A stretch of 37,668 bases of DNA, from contig JAUCBJ010001951.1 in assembly GCA_032718475.1 (NCBI GenBank), forward strand, positions 1-37,668, read 5' to 3'. Under the pieces are notes generated by a model. That model was not told the DNA's origin. It worked only from the letters and a program-made list of their open reading frames with translations, and ran no database searches. Each line of letters opens with the position of its first letter. Within the stretch, counting starts at the first letter, position 1. This DNA is from Nemertoderma westbladi. Taxonomy: Eukaryota; Xenacoelomorpha; Nemertodermatida; Nemertodermatidae. The translations under genes were made by a program, and so were the position numbers. Below, piece after piece: positions 1 through 8,772 of this stretch.

Positions 1-372
1 ACTGCACATAGGCATTGCGTCATTTCTCGGAAATTTTCTGTACAAGGAGCCACAAAAACGCTCTCATTGGCTGACTGAACTGAGAGACGCCGTAGAACAA
101 AGGAAATCAACACGTATGAATGTCAGCTGTTAACTGTAGTCATAGTAACTACTGTTCAAGAGTAGCTATCACCCTTTTGCGTCACGAATTGCCATAGAAT
201 CATAAAATATGCCTTTCACAGTACACATACGGAGGAAATAGGTCTTAGATCCTCTAAAAACACCGATACAGCAATAATACGGTCTCTTACACTTATTAAA
301 TCAACTACAGAGTATTTTAATGTAAAAGATAATAAAAATAACGGGGCAATTCAGCAAAGGCTTTTACACAGG
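1..372 (-). repeat. LTR-like repeat copy, antisense relative to the copy at 7,221
   Basis: Read on the minus strand, this segment aligns over most of its length with 7,221-7,560. Both begin with tgtaaaagc(c)tttgctgaattg-type sequence, continue through a stretch ending in ctctgtagttg, and carry a CCAAT-type motif (cattggctg at 66-74 on the plus strand; ccaatcagagcg in the other copy). A shorter stretch around the same motif recurs at 15,072-15,180. The homology stops at about 370, just 5' of the BEL ORF, at a position that reads cttttaca on the plus strand, compatible with an LTR ending in CA. It may be the 5' LTR of the BEL element, or an unrelated repeat beside it. No primer-binding site is evident after it, so neither reading is secure. 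The outer end lies beyond the window. Confidence 0.5.
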
Positions 373-413
373 AGAATCAAGACTGCATAAATAAACAGTT
401 AACAGCTAGTCAA

Positions 414-3400
414 ATGCAGATGATGGGTCGATCAACTCCCAAAAGACAGGGATATACATCATCTGAGGAAGGCGATACCACCGATCCTGAAGGCGGAGGA
501 AATAGATCTCGTCTAAGCAGACATAGAAGAATGTCCCACCGTCAGAAATTGCCTGATTTGCCCCCAGCTGTTAGAAGGCAACTAAATAACACAAACTTAG
601 GTAGTATAGAACCCACAGACCAAATAATTAACATAGAAAGACTCCCTACTATAGTAGATGAGCCTGAAATAATTAGGCCTGTTCTTGAAGCCACCCCTTC
701 GGTGATAGAGACACCTGTACTCCCTGAACCTACCTCTAAATTCCCTCTGCACAGCACGAAGCTACCTGTGCCCCACAGAACCACCCCTGAAATTGTTCAT
801 GTCCTGGACTCCGAGCGAAATATTCATGACTTGTCGCCCGCTGTCCCTCGTCCGCCCGCTACAACGTTGGCGCCTCCCGCTTCGGCGGTCGAGTGGGTAG
901 ATGAGGGACGACGGGAGATGGGTCTCCTGCTCGGACAGCTGAGGGAACAACATTCTCGCTCCTCTCAGCAGGCCCAGGATATGGAGGGAACTGTGCAGCA
1001 GTTAAAGGGAACAATTAGAGAGAGTAGGTTAGAGTTGCAAGAAGTGCAGCAAAGTATCGCGTTAGAACGCGATAAATTAGTAAATACACAAAAGGGTATA
1101 TCACCAACCCCGGTAACAATGTGTCAACCTGTTAGGTCTGAAGTATTTCATGCGCAAGGTGTGGAGCCTACACGCATCTATACTGCTAGCGAAGTAGAAA
1201 CTCCCATAGTAAACCTTATTAAGGGTAATTATAAACCAGTTGACAATGATATCCCATATAGAACTGATCATAATCCGAGAAATTTATATACCGATAATTC
1301 TATATTCAATAATACGATGGCTCAAGAAAGTTTTACGCGTCAAATGGCTAGAACCGAAGCCCGGCAAGTGGTAAAGGTGGGAGAGATCGTCAAGTTCAAT
1401 GGAGATGAGATGAAATGGTTACCTTTTAATGAATATTATAAAGATAACATACAGAACTCTGTACTATCTAACGGAGAGAAACTTAGATTCCTCATCGAAT
1501 GTTTGGAAGGACCTCCCAAGTCAATGGCGTTAAAATTTATTGGACATCCAGATGGATTAAGACAAGTTTGGGATACACTAAACATCAGGTATGGTAATAG
1601 GACTAACATAGCTAGGTATTTATATGCGAAATTAATGGCGCCCCGAAAGTTTCTTAGCAGCGGGATTATAGAGTTTTCCGATGAGATTCAGGAGATCTGT
1701 AGACAACTAGATTGGTTAGGTAAGTCTCATGAATACCAGAATTCTATGGTTGTAGGAGCCTTAGCATCTACTTTGCCCAAGGGTGGAGTAGGTACACGCT
1801 GGGACAAGAAGGTGTTATATATGATGGAACAACAACGACGAGACCCTACCATGACTGATCTCATGTCATTCTTAGATAGAGAAGTGAAATTACAGCTCCT
1901 AAGGCAGTCCAGAGAGAAGACATTGGAAAACAAGGTAAGTGAGAAACCCGTTTCTAGGAGAAGGGTAACACCAGTATGTTATACCGACGACGGTGAAAGC
2001 CAAACTTCTCAAGGAGAGGACAGCGGGAAAGACACTGACAGATCTTATTATGTCAATAAAATGCCTAAAGATCAGGTAAGTAAATCCGAGTCTCGACCCA
2101 ATGACAGAAGGGAACCGGTACAAAAAACCCGACCTACGTCTCCTAAAAGAATTCAGGTGAGAAAGCCCGAGGAAAGAACAAGTGTGCACCACATAGCACA
2201 GGTTAAAGTAAGTAACATCAAGCCGAAATGTGTGCTGTGCGACGGGCCCCACCGTTTAAATGCGTGTGATAAATTCCTGAGGAAATCACTTGAGGATAGA
2301 CGTGAAGTCATGTGGGATAAGCGGTTGTGTTATAATTGCCTCAGACGAGGACACCAACGGCGAACCTGTAACTCCGATGCAAGGTGTGCAAAGTGCGGCG
2401 CAAAACATCATATCTTGTTGCACACGGAATTCGAACGAAACAGCCCGAGTCAGGTAAGTGAGTCCGAACTACATGTCCAATTCAGTAATGTGAACGACAC
2501 TGATCAATCTGAGATGGAAGGATTCTATACGGACGAGTTCTCCGACGAAAACGAATCCTGTTACTTAATAAACACCACCGCAGTGTATCGAGCACTCATG
2601 TATGAGAAAGACACAGACAGCGACCTTACTTTAACTACTTCCGATCAACAACCATCTTGGAAAGCGCCAACTTCCAATATAGGAATCCGAGAATTTCCTG
2701 TAGTCCAGTTACGGGTCCACGGACCTCAGAAGAGCTATACAGTGAACGCCCTCCTGGACTCCGGCAGCACAGGAACATTCATCGATAAAGAACTAGCCGA
2801 AGACATCTTTACTGGACAACCCAAGTTCCGAACCAAGCTACACATGTCAGGGATCATGCAGGTTTGGAAATCTGCTGTGGCTGCCGACTATTATATAGGT
2901 GAGTTGTCCACTCCACAGGATAAACTAGGAGAACACAGTATAAGGTCAGTCAAAATGGTGGCAATAAAGAACTTCGCTACTACTCAAGCAGACCTTTATA
3001 ATTGGGACGAGGATGAGAGCATCCAACATCTTAAGATACCTCGATTCCAGACTGATTATCCTGGAGTGCAAATACTCATCGGCCAAAATGCGCATGAGGC
3101 GCTGGAGACATTAGAGAAACGACCTACTCAACCGCAACCACTTCAGACCTATGCGGTAAGAACTAGAGTAGGTTGGTACCTTACTGGACCTTCCCGTAGA
3201 ACGCTCAGGGAAAGACTGCTTCAAGATCGCGTCTGCCAGGTGAGTGAATGGGAAGATGATACTAGTGAGGGAGACGACCCAACTGAGGGAACACCACACT
3301 CCTCAGATAATGACAATCTTAGCTCCAATGTAGATCAATGGAGATATTGCCCCAAGAAGTTTAATCCAATGGACATCGCTTCCAGAGGAGCAACTCCTCA

Positions 3401-3968
3401 AGAACTGACAGATACTATAGACCGGTTAGGTAAACCCGACTTCCTGAGTAAGGAGAATGAATGGCCTCCCCATCTTACTCCGACTGAGATTAGACCAGCC
3501 AAGGGAGCGGAGAAAGTCGAACCTGAAACCCGGACGGGTGGATCGGAGTTATTTGAACCCGGGATAGATCTGTCGGTATTACATGTTGCCAGGGACGACG
3601 CCGTGGATCTGGGCCTCCCCTCCGCGAGTGGATCCTTCATGAAGATCAGAGAGAGCGATTGGAGCTCTGGAACATCAGACGTCTCGCAGGGACTCTCACC
3701 TCTCCTGCAGAGAGCGACGGACCACTATAGCTCCTGGAATCGGCTTTGTGACGCCGTCATATACTTTGAGCGATGTTTCTATCGTCACTATTCCAGGACG
3801 AAGAGGAAACCTGGAATTGTATTCAGGATGCAGCGACTCAATCACCCAGTCGGTCGTTTGTGTTTATCGGAAGGGAATGGAGGACTCTCCGGAAACTGTG
3901 GAAGGCAAGATTCTCTTCCCACGACCACCTCCCTAATCCTTCAAACATCTAGGGACTCCATAACGTAA
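414..3968 (+). CDS. BEL/Pao-type Gag-protease polyprotein lacking reverse transcriptase and integrase
   Basis: Retrotransposon polyprotein of 1,184 codons without internal stops. Residues about 159-222 form a Glu/Gln-rich coiled coil. About 321-500 resemble the BEL Gag DUF1759 domain (FNGDEMKWLPF). CxxC/H zinc knuckles follow at about 606-671, including CYNCLRRGHQRRTC. An aspartic protease (DUF1758 type) carries the active-site motif LLDSGSTGTFID near 779, and the GWYLTGPS block that normally precedes reverse transcriptase is near 920. The frame then passes straight to NPMDIASRG (near 985), the end of BEL RNase H, and a YSSWNRLCD-like block. The YVDD reverse transcriptase core, the H2C2 finger and the integrase are missing, so intact pol (usually well over 1,500 residues with Gag) has been deleted in frame. 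The first ATG has another close behind it (421), so the exact start is uncertain. The element looks non-autonomous. Perfect splice-donor words recur in the ORF. Confidence 0.88.
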   Translation: MQMMGRSTPKRQGYTSSEEGDTTDPEGGGNRSRLSRHRRMSHRQKLPDLPPAVRRQLNNTNLGSIEPTDQIINIERLPTIVDEPEIIRPVLEATPSVIETPVLPEPTSKFPLHSTKLPVPHRTTPEIVHVLDSERNIHDLSPAVPRPPATTLAPPASAVEWVDEGRREMGLLLGQLREQHSRSSQQAQDMEGTVQQLKGTIRESRLELQEVQQSIALERDKLVNTQKGISPTPVTMCQPVRSEVFHAQGVEPTRIYTASEVETPIVNLIKGNYKPVDNDIPYRTDHNPRNLYTDNSIFNNTMAQESFTRQMARTEARQVVKVGEIVKFNGDEMKWLPFNEYYKDNIQNSVLSNGEKLRFLIECLEGPPKSMALKFIGHPDGLRQVWDTLNIRYGNRTNIARYLYAKLMAPRKFLSSGIIEFSDEIQEICRQLDWLGKSHEYQNSMVVGALASTLPKGGVGTRWDKKVLYMMEQQRRDPTMTDLMSFLDREVKLQLLRQSREKTLENKVSEKPVSRRRVTPVCYTDDGESQTSQGEDSGKDTDRSYYVNKMPKDQVSKSESRPNDRREPVQKTRPTSPKRIQVRKPEERTSVHHIAQVKVSNIKPKCVLCDGPHRLNACDKFLRKSLEDRREVMWDKRLCYNCLRRGHQRRTCNSDARCAKCGAKHHILLHTEFERNSPSQVSESELHVQFSNVNDTDQSEMEGFYTDEFSDENESCYLINTTAVYRALMYEKDTDSDLTLTTSDQQPSWKAPTSNIGIREFPVVQLRVHGPQKSYTVNALLDSGSTGTFIDKELAEDIFTGQPKFRTKLHMSGIMQVWKSAVAADYYIGELSTPQDKLGEHSIRSVKMVAIKNFATTQADLYNWDEDESIQHLKIPRFQTDYPGVQILIGQNAHEALETLEKRPTQPQPLQTYAVRTRVGWYLTGPSRRTLRERLLQDRVCQVSEWEDDTSEGDDPTEGTPHSSDNDNLSSNVDQWRYCPKKFNPMDIASRGATPQELTDTIDRLGKPDFLSKENEWPPHLTPTEIRPAKGAEKVEPETRTGGSELFEPGIDLSVLHVARDDAVDLGLPSASGSFMKIRESDWSSGTSDVSQGLSPLLQRATDHYSSWNRLCDAVIYFERCFYRHYSRTKRKPGIVFRMQRLNHPVGRLCLSEGNGGLSGNCGRQDSLPTTTSLILQTSRDSIT

Positions 3969-5294
3969 CAACATATGGAGTGGGTGTGTGACTCTATTAT
4001 TTTATATTATTTTATTATTTTTATATTTCTGTATGTATTACTATGTAATTTTATTATAATCGTTTTCTTTAATTTTATTCAGTAGAATGTTATTTTAGCG
4101 ATTATTTAGTAGATTAGTGCAATATATATTCGCGTTTATTACTTAATTACGTATATATTATATTTAATGCGACGGCAAGAAATAATTATTTTCCTCTTTC
4201 TTTACTGTCCGTATCATATTATAAATACGTGACTACAGTAAGATGAAATGTCCGTACTTATTAAAGTACAATAAAGTCACTACTATATTTAAGTATTATT
4301 GGTAGGCAGAGTATTAGGAATGCAAAGTTCAGATCCTCGTGTCTCGGCTAAACCAAGCTCTGGGTAGACCTTGGAAACGACTTGCCTCTTCACACTGACA
4401 TTGCTTCGTGCGATATTGCTCTCATACCGTATATTAAATAATACATATAGTAGCGTGATTTCCCTTTAACAGTAGCGTATCACGCAAAATAAATCTGTTA
4501 AACCCTTTGACCATCTGTAATTCTAGTCGATTAAGATATCGCGGCACCCACCGATATACTTGAAAGACAAATTCTAGAATCAGTGGTTAACGTCCCCAGA
4601 CAAGTTCTGGAATAAATCGGTGCCCATCTCAAATATTAATTATTTAATATTTGCAAATCTAATATATCAAATCTGTAAAATTCAGATCCTTCAACAATTC
4701 TAGTCAATTAAGATATCGTAGCATTTACCGATATTCTTAAAAAGACAATTGTCATAGAATTAAGGATCTTGTGTCCCCAGACATGTTCTAGAATCAAAAT
4801 ATGTCAATTTAATTATCAAATAATAAAATTTCAGGGAATAAATTTGAATTCATGCCTTTTAATGAATTTAATAAATTGCCATTTTTACGCAATTTATAAC
4901 ATTCCCAAAATTCCATTAATTAATAGATCAAGGGAGCGGAGATTTATCTTATTATGCATATGAGTGTGCGAAAGTCTCCCAAACATAGTCAATAGCCGAT
5001 AAAATTCATAAAGTCATGTATAAAACAGAACATTGACTATTAAAGAATACTATTAAATAACATCCCAGATCTGTATGCATTGGAATTACTCTAATTCTAC
5101 CGCTATCTTTACATAATGTCACCATAGCAACAACCACGCTAGAATTAGAATTGAGTTAAGAGAACAATAGAAAGCTTGTCCCATTGAATAGCATAGGGAA
5201 TAAATAGTGCACTGATAGTATCCAAGGATACATAATAATACAGTGACATTCTGGAAGGCATTGACTAACGGACAAGTGACCCGAGTGTGTGTAA
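3969..5294. other. AT-rich noncoding stretch after the BEL ORF
   Basis: No open frame of interest. The first part is very T-rich and may be the remains of a 3' UTR or LTR, but no sequence here matches 1-413, so an LTR pair is not demonstrable. A diverged direct repeat (4,519-4,793) lies in the middle. The stretch ends where the first 3.1-kb unit begins. Confidence 0.5.
4519..4793. repeat. diverged direct repeat, two ~95-bp copies
   Basis: Copy A (4,519-4,613) and copy B (4,696-4,793) share, in order, aattctagtc, attaagatatcg, ccgatat, aaagacaa, tagaat, gtccccagac and gttct. The period is about 177 bp. The copies are clearly related but considerably diverged. They could be internal duplications of an LTR or of an older mobile element. 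Confidence 0.7.
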
Positions 5295-5624
5295 TTTGTG
5301 ACAAGTTGTGTGTGTGGTATTTGTGAGTTTATAGGTGAATGTTACTGCTAAGGTGTGTTTACAGTAGCTAGTCGCAATCGTAAAAGTAACCTAACTCTCC
5401 AAGGAAAACCTGAAGTACATCTAAGCCTTTGGGACGGACAGTTGAGTGACTTGTGCCGGTTGTCGTTGTCGTTGTGCGGCTACGTCGTTGGCGAAAGTAC
5501 AGCGGCGACGACACATCGGTGCTGAGGATCTCGTACTGTCCGGGGGTTGATTGGGGTAGGCAGCGACGCCCGCTCGCCTAAATATAAACTCATTATAATA
5601 TGGATAAACTCATATATAGCAGAT

Positions 5625-6584
5625 ATGACGGAGTTGATAGAAGATGTTCTTGGTATCGGGGAGCGATATACTCTACTTTTGCAAGCGTTTGTTGATAGCT
5701 TAATACGCGGCGGCGTTAGTCCAACTGCTGCGGAGGACGATGGTCGTTATATCGAACCGCCAATGTCCCAAGAGCAGCTCGCGCGCGAGTTGGACTATAG
5801 AAAATTCGCTGCTCGATATACGCAGCGTAATGGTACGTATATGGCCTTCTTAACTACTGGTCATCCTATCGATTTACACGATATAGACGATATAGACACC
5901 AAAAGGGAAATGGTTCTATTTAAATATCATACCCAGCGGAGGCGGAACAATAAACCGAGAATCGAACATGAGAATTCTATGCGAAACCGAATCGAAAGAG
6001 AAGACGTTGAGGAGCCGGATAAACGCAGCGACTTCAACGATTATCTGGAATTCCTGATAGAAACATATCTCAATATTGCCAGTCAACAAAATCTAGAAAC
6101 TCGATATCCTCAAGGTATACATCATGACTGCATGGTAGAACTCAAACGGCTCGATTCCCCTATGATGTATCTTACCGCCGATCGACCGCTACCTGTTGTA
6201 CCGAATAGCTTCGAACGGATGGAGGAATATTGTAAGCTGGAGAACGATCACCCGCGTTTCCCCTACAAGACGTACGTTTTTGGGTATTATTGCGATGAAT
6301 GCCCAAGACCCAACCAACAAACGGAAAGACATAAACATCCGCGGAGACGTTGCTTTAAACACGGTTTTACTCGCTATACTTACAGGAGTTTCGAGCGAAA
6401 CTTGTTCAATGTATCACCTACGCTCGTTCGACTCAGACGATCCTTAAATAAACCAATGATCAGAGTTTCGGAATACTCGATCAGAGCTCCTCATTCCCTA
6501 GTGAGACCTCAGACTCTTGATCCTATTAGTATGACGGATCCTCCCGAGCTGTATTCACTGTTCAAAGATCTAGTGCTACCCTAA
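5625..6584 (+). CDS. unrecognised Cys/His-containing protein of the 3.1-kb unit (prematurely stopped)
   Basis: I do not recognise this family. The ATG at 5,625 is preferred because the matching ATG (8,773) exists in copy 2. The frame is open further upstream but without an ATG there. The 319-residue product is hydrophilic and charged, with no signal peptide or membrane segment. A cluster CDECPRPNQQTERHKH...RRCFKH in its last third could bind zinc (C-x2-C, H-x-H, C-x2-H). Compared with copy 2, the TAA ending this frame replaces a Glu codon. Without it the frame would run collinearly to a stop at 6,750-6,752 shared by both copies, apart from further damage, giving about 376 residues. The protein is therefore probably truncated by mutation here. 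It could be a Gag-like or replication protein of an unknown element; function is not assignable. Confidence 0.6.
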   Translation: MTELIEDVLGIGERYTLLLQAFVDSLIRGGVSPTAAEDDGRYIEPPMSQEQLARELDYRKFAARYTQRNGTYMAFLTTGHPIDLHDIDDIDTKREMVLFKYHTQRRRNNKPRIEHENSMRNRIEREDVEEPDKRSDFNDYLEFLIETYLNIASQQNLETRYPQGIHHDCMVELKRLDSPMMYLTADRPLPVVPNSFERMEEYCKLENDHPRFPYKTYVFGYYCDECPRPNQQTERHKHPRRRCFKHGFTRYTYRSFERNLFNVSPTLVRLRRSLNKPMIRVSEYSIRAPHSLVRPQTLDPISMTDPPELYSLFKDLVLP

Positions 6585-7145
6585 CAATTAATCGGTAACA
6601 CTCCGACAGTGATTTCTAGCTAGCCGCCCATCTTACCTAGCCGGATTGTGACGCGGACACCTAATATCACTATCCAACCGTATGGTCGTCCCCGTTTAAC
6701 GCGATACAACCCCTCATCAAGGTGAAGGAGAGCGTTGTACGAAACGAGTTAAACGCTATTCTATAAAGATCAAAAAAGAAACCTGCGTTTGTTCAGATAA
6801 ACGTAAGTTATAACAGTAAGTCCAATCGATAAACGAATTGGCCTTATCTCAATTCGATTGGGAAATCCAGAATCTCTAAGAAGTTATCGAACTTGGACGA
6901 TCCTATTCTCTGCGAGAGTTTTTGGATGAACGTATCCAGCTACGAGCGGAGGAAAATCAGCTCGAGGAGAAGCATATCGAAACGGCAGATACCTCGACCA
7001 CAATCCTACACCTTCTGATGCAATCATATTGCACCCTTCACCCAGGAGTTATGGCCCTCCTAGTAAAGTGGCTCCCCCCAAAGAGAAAAAGACTCTTGCT
7101 AGTCTCAAAAAACTGCGTAAACGCCGTCTGCGTAAGAAAGACTAA
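6585..7145 (+). pseudogene. downstream coding relics of unit 1: read-through block, coiled coil, basic tail
   Basis: After the shared stop at 6,750-6,752 the same frame continues for 15 codons (6,753-6,797) that differ from copy 2 only at synonymous positions, then meets TAA. Further on, in another frame, a Glu/Gln-rich heptad-like segment (LREFLDERIQLRAEENQLEE, 6,904-6,975) is conserved with copy 2. The sequence ends in the original frame with a Pro/Lys-rich tail (PPSKVAPPKEK, then KKLRKRRLRKKD) before TAA at 7,143-7,145. No single frame joins these pieces. They may be separate exons, frameshifted ORFs, or decay products inherited by both copies. Confidence 0.4.
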
Positions 7146-7220
7146 CTGTTTAGAGTATCTTTATGTTTTAGAAACTGTGATTTTTATATTTTATAGACTG
7201 AAAATCCCATTTTCTGGGAG

Positions 7221-7560
7221 CGGTGTAAAAGCTTTTGCTGAATTGTCCGGTTATTTTTCCTTATTTTTCCCGTAAAATACTCTGTAGTTGGTTTACCAGG
7301 CATAAAAAGGCCGTGTCCTTGCTGTACTGGTGTTTTAGCGGACATAAAAGCTATTTCTTCTGTATTTGTACTTTAGAGGACATAATCCGTAATTCCGTGA
7401 CGTAAAAGCTCGATACTCTTGAAAACAGTGTCGCTACCATGACGACGGCTAGCAGCTGATATTGCCACGTCGACGTTTCTTTGTTTCTTTGTTCTCTCGT
7501 TGTTCAGGTTGACCAATCAGAGCGTTTGTTGTCTCTGTGTTAGAGGTGTATACAGAAACT
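7221..7560 (+). repeat. CCAAT-bearing LTR-like block inside unit 1
   Basis: This block matches the inverse of window positions 1-370 over about 340 bp and includes ccaatcagagcg at 7,512-7,523. In unit 2 the corresponding position (10,372-10,560) keeps the first ~20 bp and a related CCAAT segment but is otherwise strongly diverged. The block may be a solo LTR or a promoter module. Its true boundaries cannot be fixed by eye. Confidence 0.5.
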
Positions 7561-7676
7561 CAGTAGTTCAGTGTTATGTTTTGCCCAGAGCCTAAGAACC
7601 GGCTTTTGGCACCTCCGTGTTTCAGTTTTTAGTCTTACACTAGTAGGCTTAATTATAAGGACATATATCCGTTATC

Positions 7677-7760
7677 TGATGTCTGATGTCTGATGTCTGA
7701 TGTCTGATGTCTGCATACTGCATACTGCAGTACTGCATACACTGCATACTGTGTAACACT
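7677..7760. repeat. heptamer microsatellite ctgatgt to ctgcata
   Basis: Five perfect ctgatgt units (7,677-7,711) are followed directly by imperfect ctgcata units. The array keeps the 7-bp period while the unit changes. It is absent from the equivalent part of unit 2, so it expanded after the copies separated. Confidence 0.9.
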
Positions 7761-8280
7761 GTGCATACTTTTATATTATTATACTGCTATTTACTGTCAG
7801 TTCTTCATAATATGGTTGATGAATTATTATATTTGGAATAACGATAAATAACCCCGAAACCCAATATTCTTGATATACCGAAGGTAAGAGAGAAGGGTTA
7901 CATATAACAATTGTGACTTATGTTAAAGTGGTTTGAAGTGAATCTAATGTTATTTGATAGACCCTACATGATTCGGTCCGTGTTCCTTTTATATATAACT
8001 AAAATCAGTGAAGATCGGCAGATCAGTGTGCAGTATTGTGCAGCATTGTGTATGAGTGAACCTGATAACGAAGCATTTCCTAAAGAATGCGCCATATATG
8101 TGAATTATAACTAAGCCATATCGTTGTGAGTAGTTTAAGTCATAACTCTGTTTGTATAGATAGAGCGCCACGTCCTAAAGGAACTGTTAATATTTCCCGA
8201 AGGTTAATAATATTGTCAGAGATTATATAATACTGTCAGTCGAATAATACATTAGGCTTACATAGCAATAAAATTAAGCC

Positions 8281-8342
8281 GTCGAACCCAATCTCCCGGG
8301 TATATCCAGCGGGTGAATGATCGCGCACAGATTGGTTTCGAC
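8281..8342 (+). other. conserved stem-loop of the 3.1-kb unit, copy 1
   Basis: A 14-nt arm at 8,281-8,294 pairs with 8,329-8,342 (13 of 14 positions). An inner CCCG/CGGG stem sits inside, followed by the linker gtgaatgatcgcgca that is invariant in all three known copies. Pairing changes in unit 2 (11,358-11,417) are compensatory. The core does not match the hammerhead ribozyme consensus. It may act as RNA or as DNA; the role is unknown. Confidence 0.6.
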
Positions 8343-8772
8343 TAGTGTAGTGAATTAAATACTTGTCATAGACTAAAGGTGATTTATTATCTAGAAGACA
8401 TCCTAATTTGGCGGGTTAAACTGCCAAAGGTCTGAAAGCGCGAACAATTTGTGACAGTTACGTGGAATTTGTGCGTTTGTAGGTGAATGTTACTACTAAG
8501 GTGTGTTTACAGTAGCGAGTCGCAATTGTGTAAGTAGCCCTAACTCTCCAGTAAGAACCTGAAGTATATCTAAGCCTTTGGGACGGACGGTGGAGTGACT
8601 CGTGCTGGTTGTTGTAGTCATTGTGCAGCTACGACGTTGGCGATAGGCACATCGGCGAAAGTACACCAGCGCTGAGGATCTCGCACTGTCCGGGGGCAGA
8701 GAGGGGTAGGCAGCGACGCCCGCTCGCCTAAATATAAACTCATTATAATATGGATAAACTTATATAGCAGAT

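Larger units (their letters stand above)
5295..8447 (+). mobile_element. 3.15-kb unit, copy 1 of a tandem pair
   Basis: The unit starts with tttgtgac and ends with tctgaaagcgcgaacaa. Immediately at 8,448 the same start sequence recurs, giving a second unit (8,448-11,523) collinear over nearly its whole length. The DNA before 5,295 has no similarity to the unit end, so the array begins here. Contents in order: a ~330-bp leader, an unrecognised protein gene, a coiled-coil and basic-tail relic, a CCAAT-bearing LTR-like block, a heptamer microsatellite, and a conserved hairpin near the 3' end. Terminal inverted repeats and poly-A are not seen. The class of element is unknown. A third partial copy in inverse orientation (32,320-32,790) ends at exactly the same gcgaacaa terminus, which argues for a mobile family with a defined end rather than a simple local duplication. 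Confidence 0.75.

Noticed and set aside
6196-6447. 83-codon frame overlapping the unknown protein
   Set aside because: Alternative-frame shadow. Its match in unit 2 (to 9,594) is visible only because a frameshift moved that copy's frame.
8281-8342. Hammerhead ribozyme
   Set aside because: The CUGANGA and GAAA core boxes are absent in the required positions.
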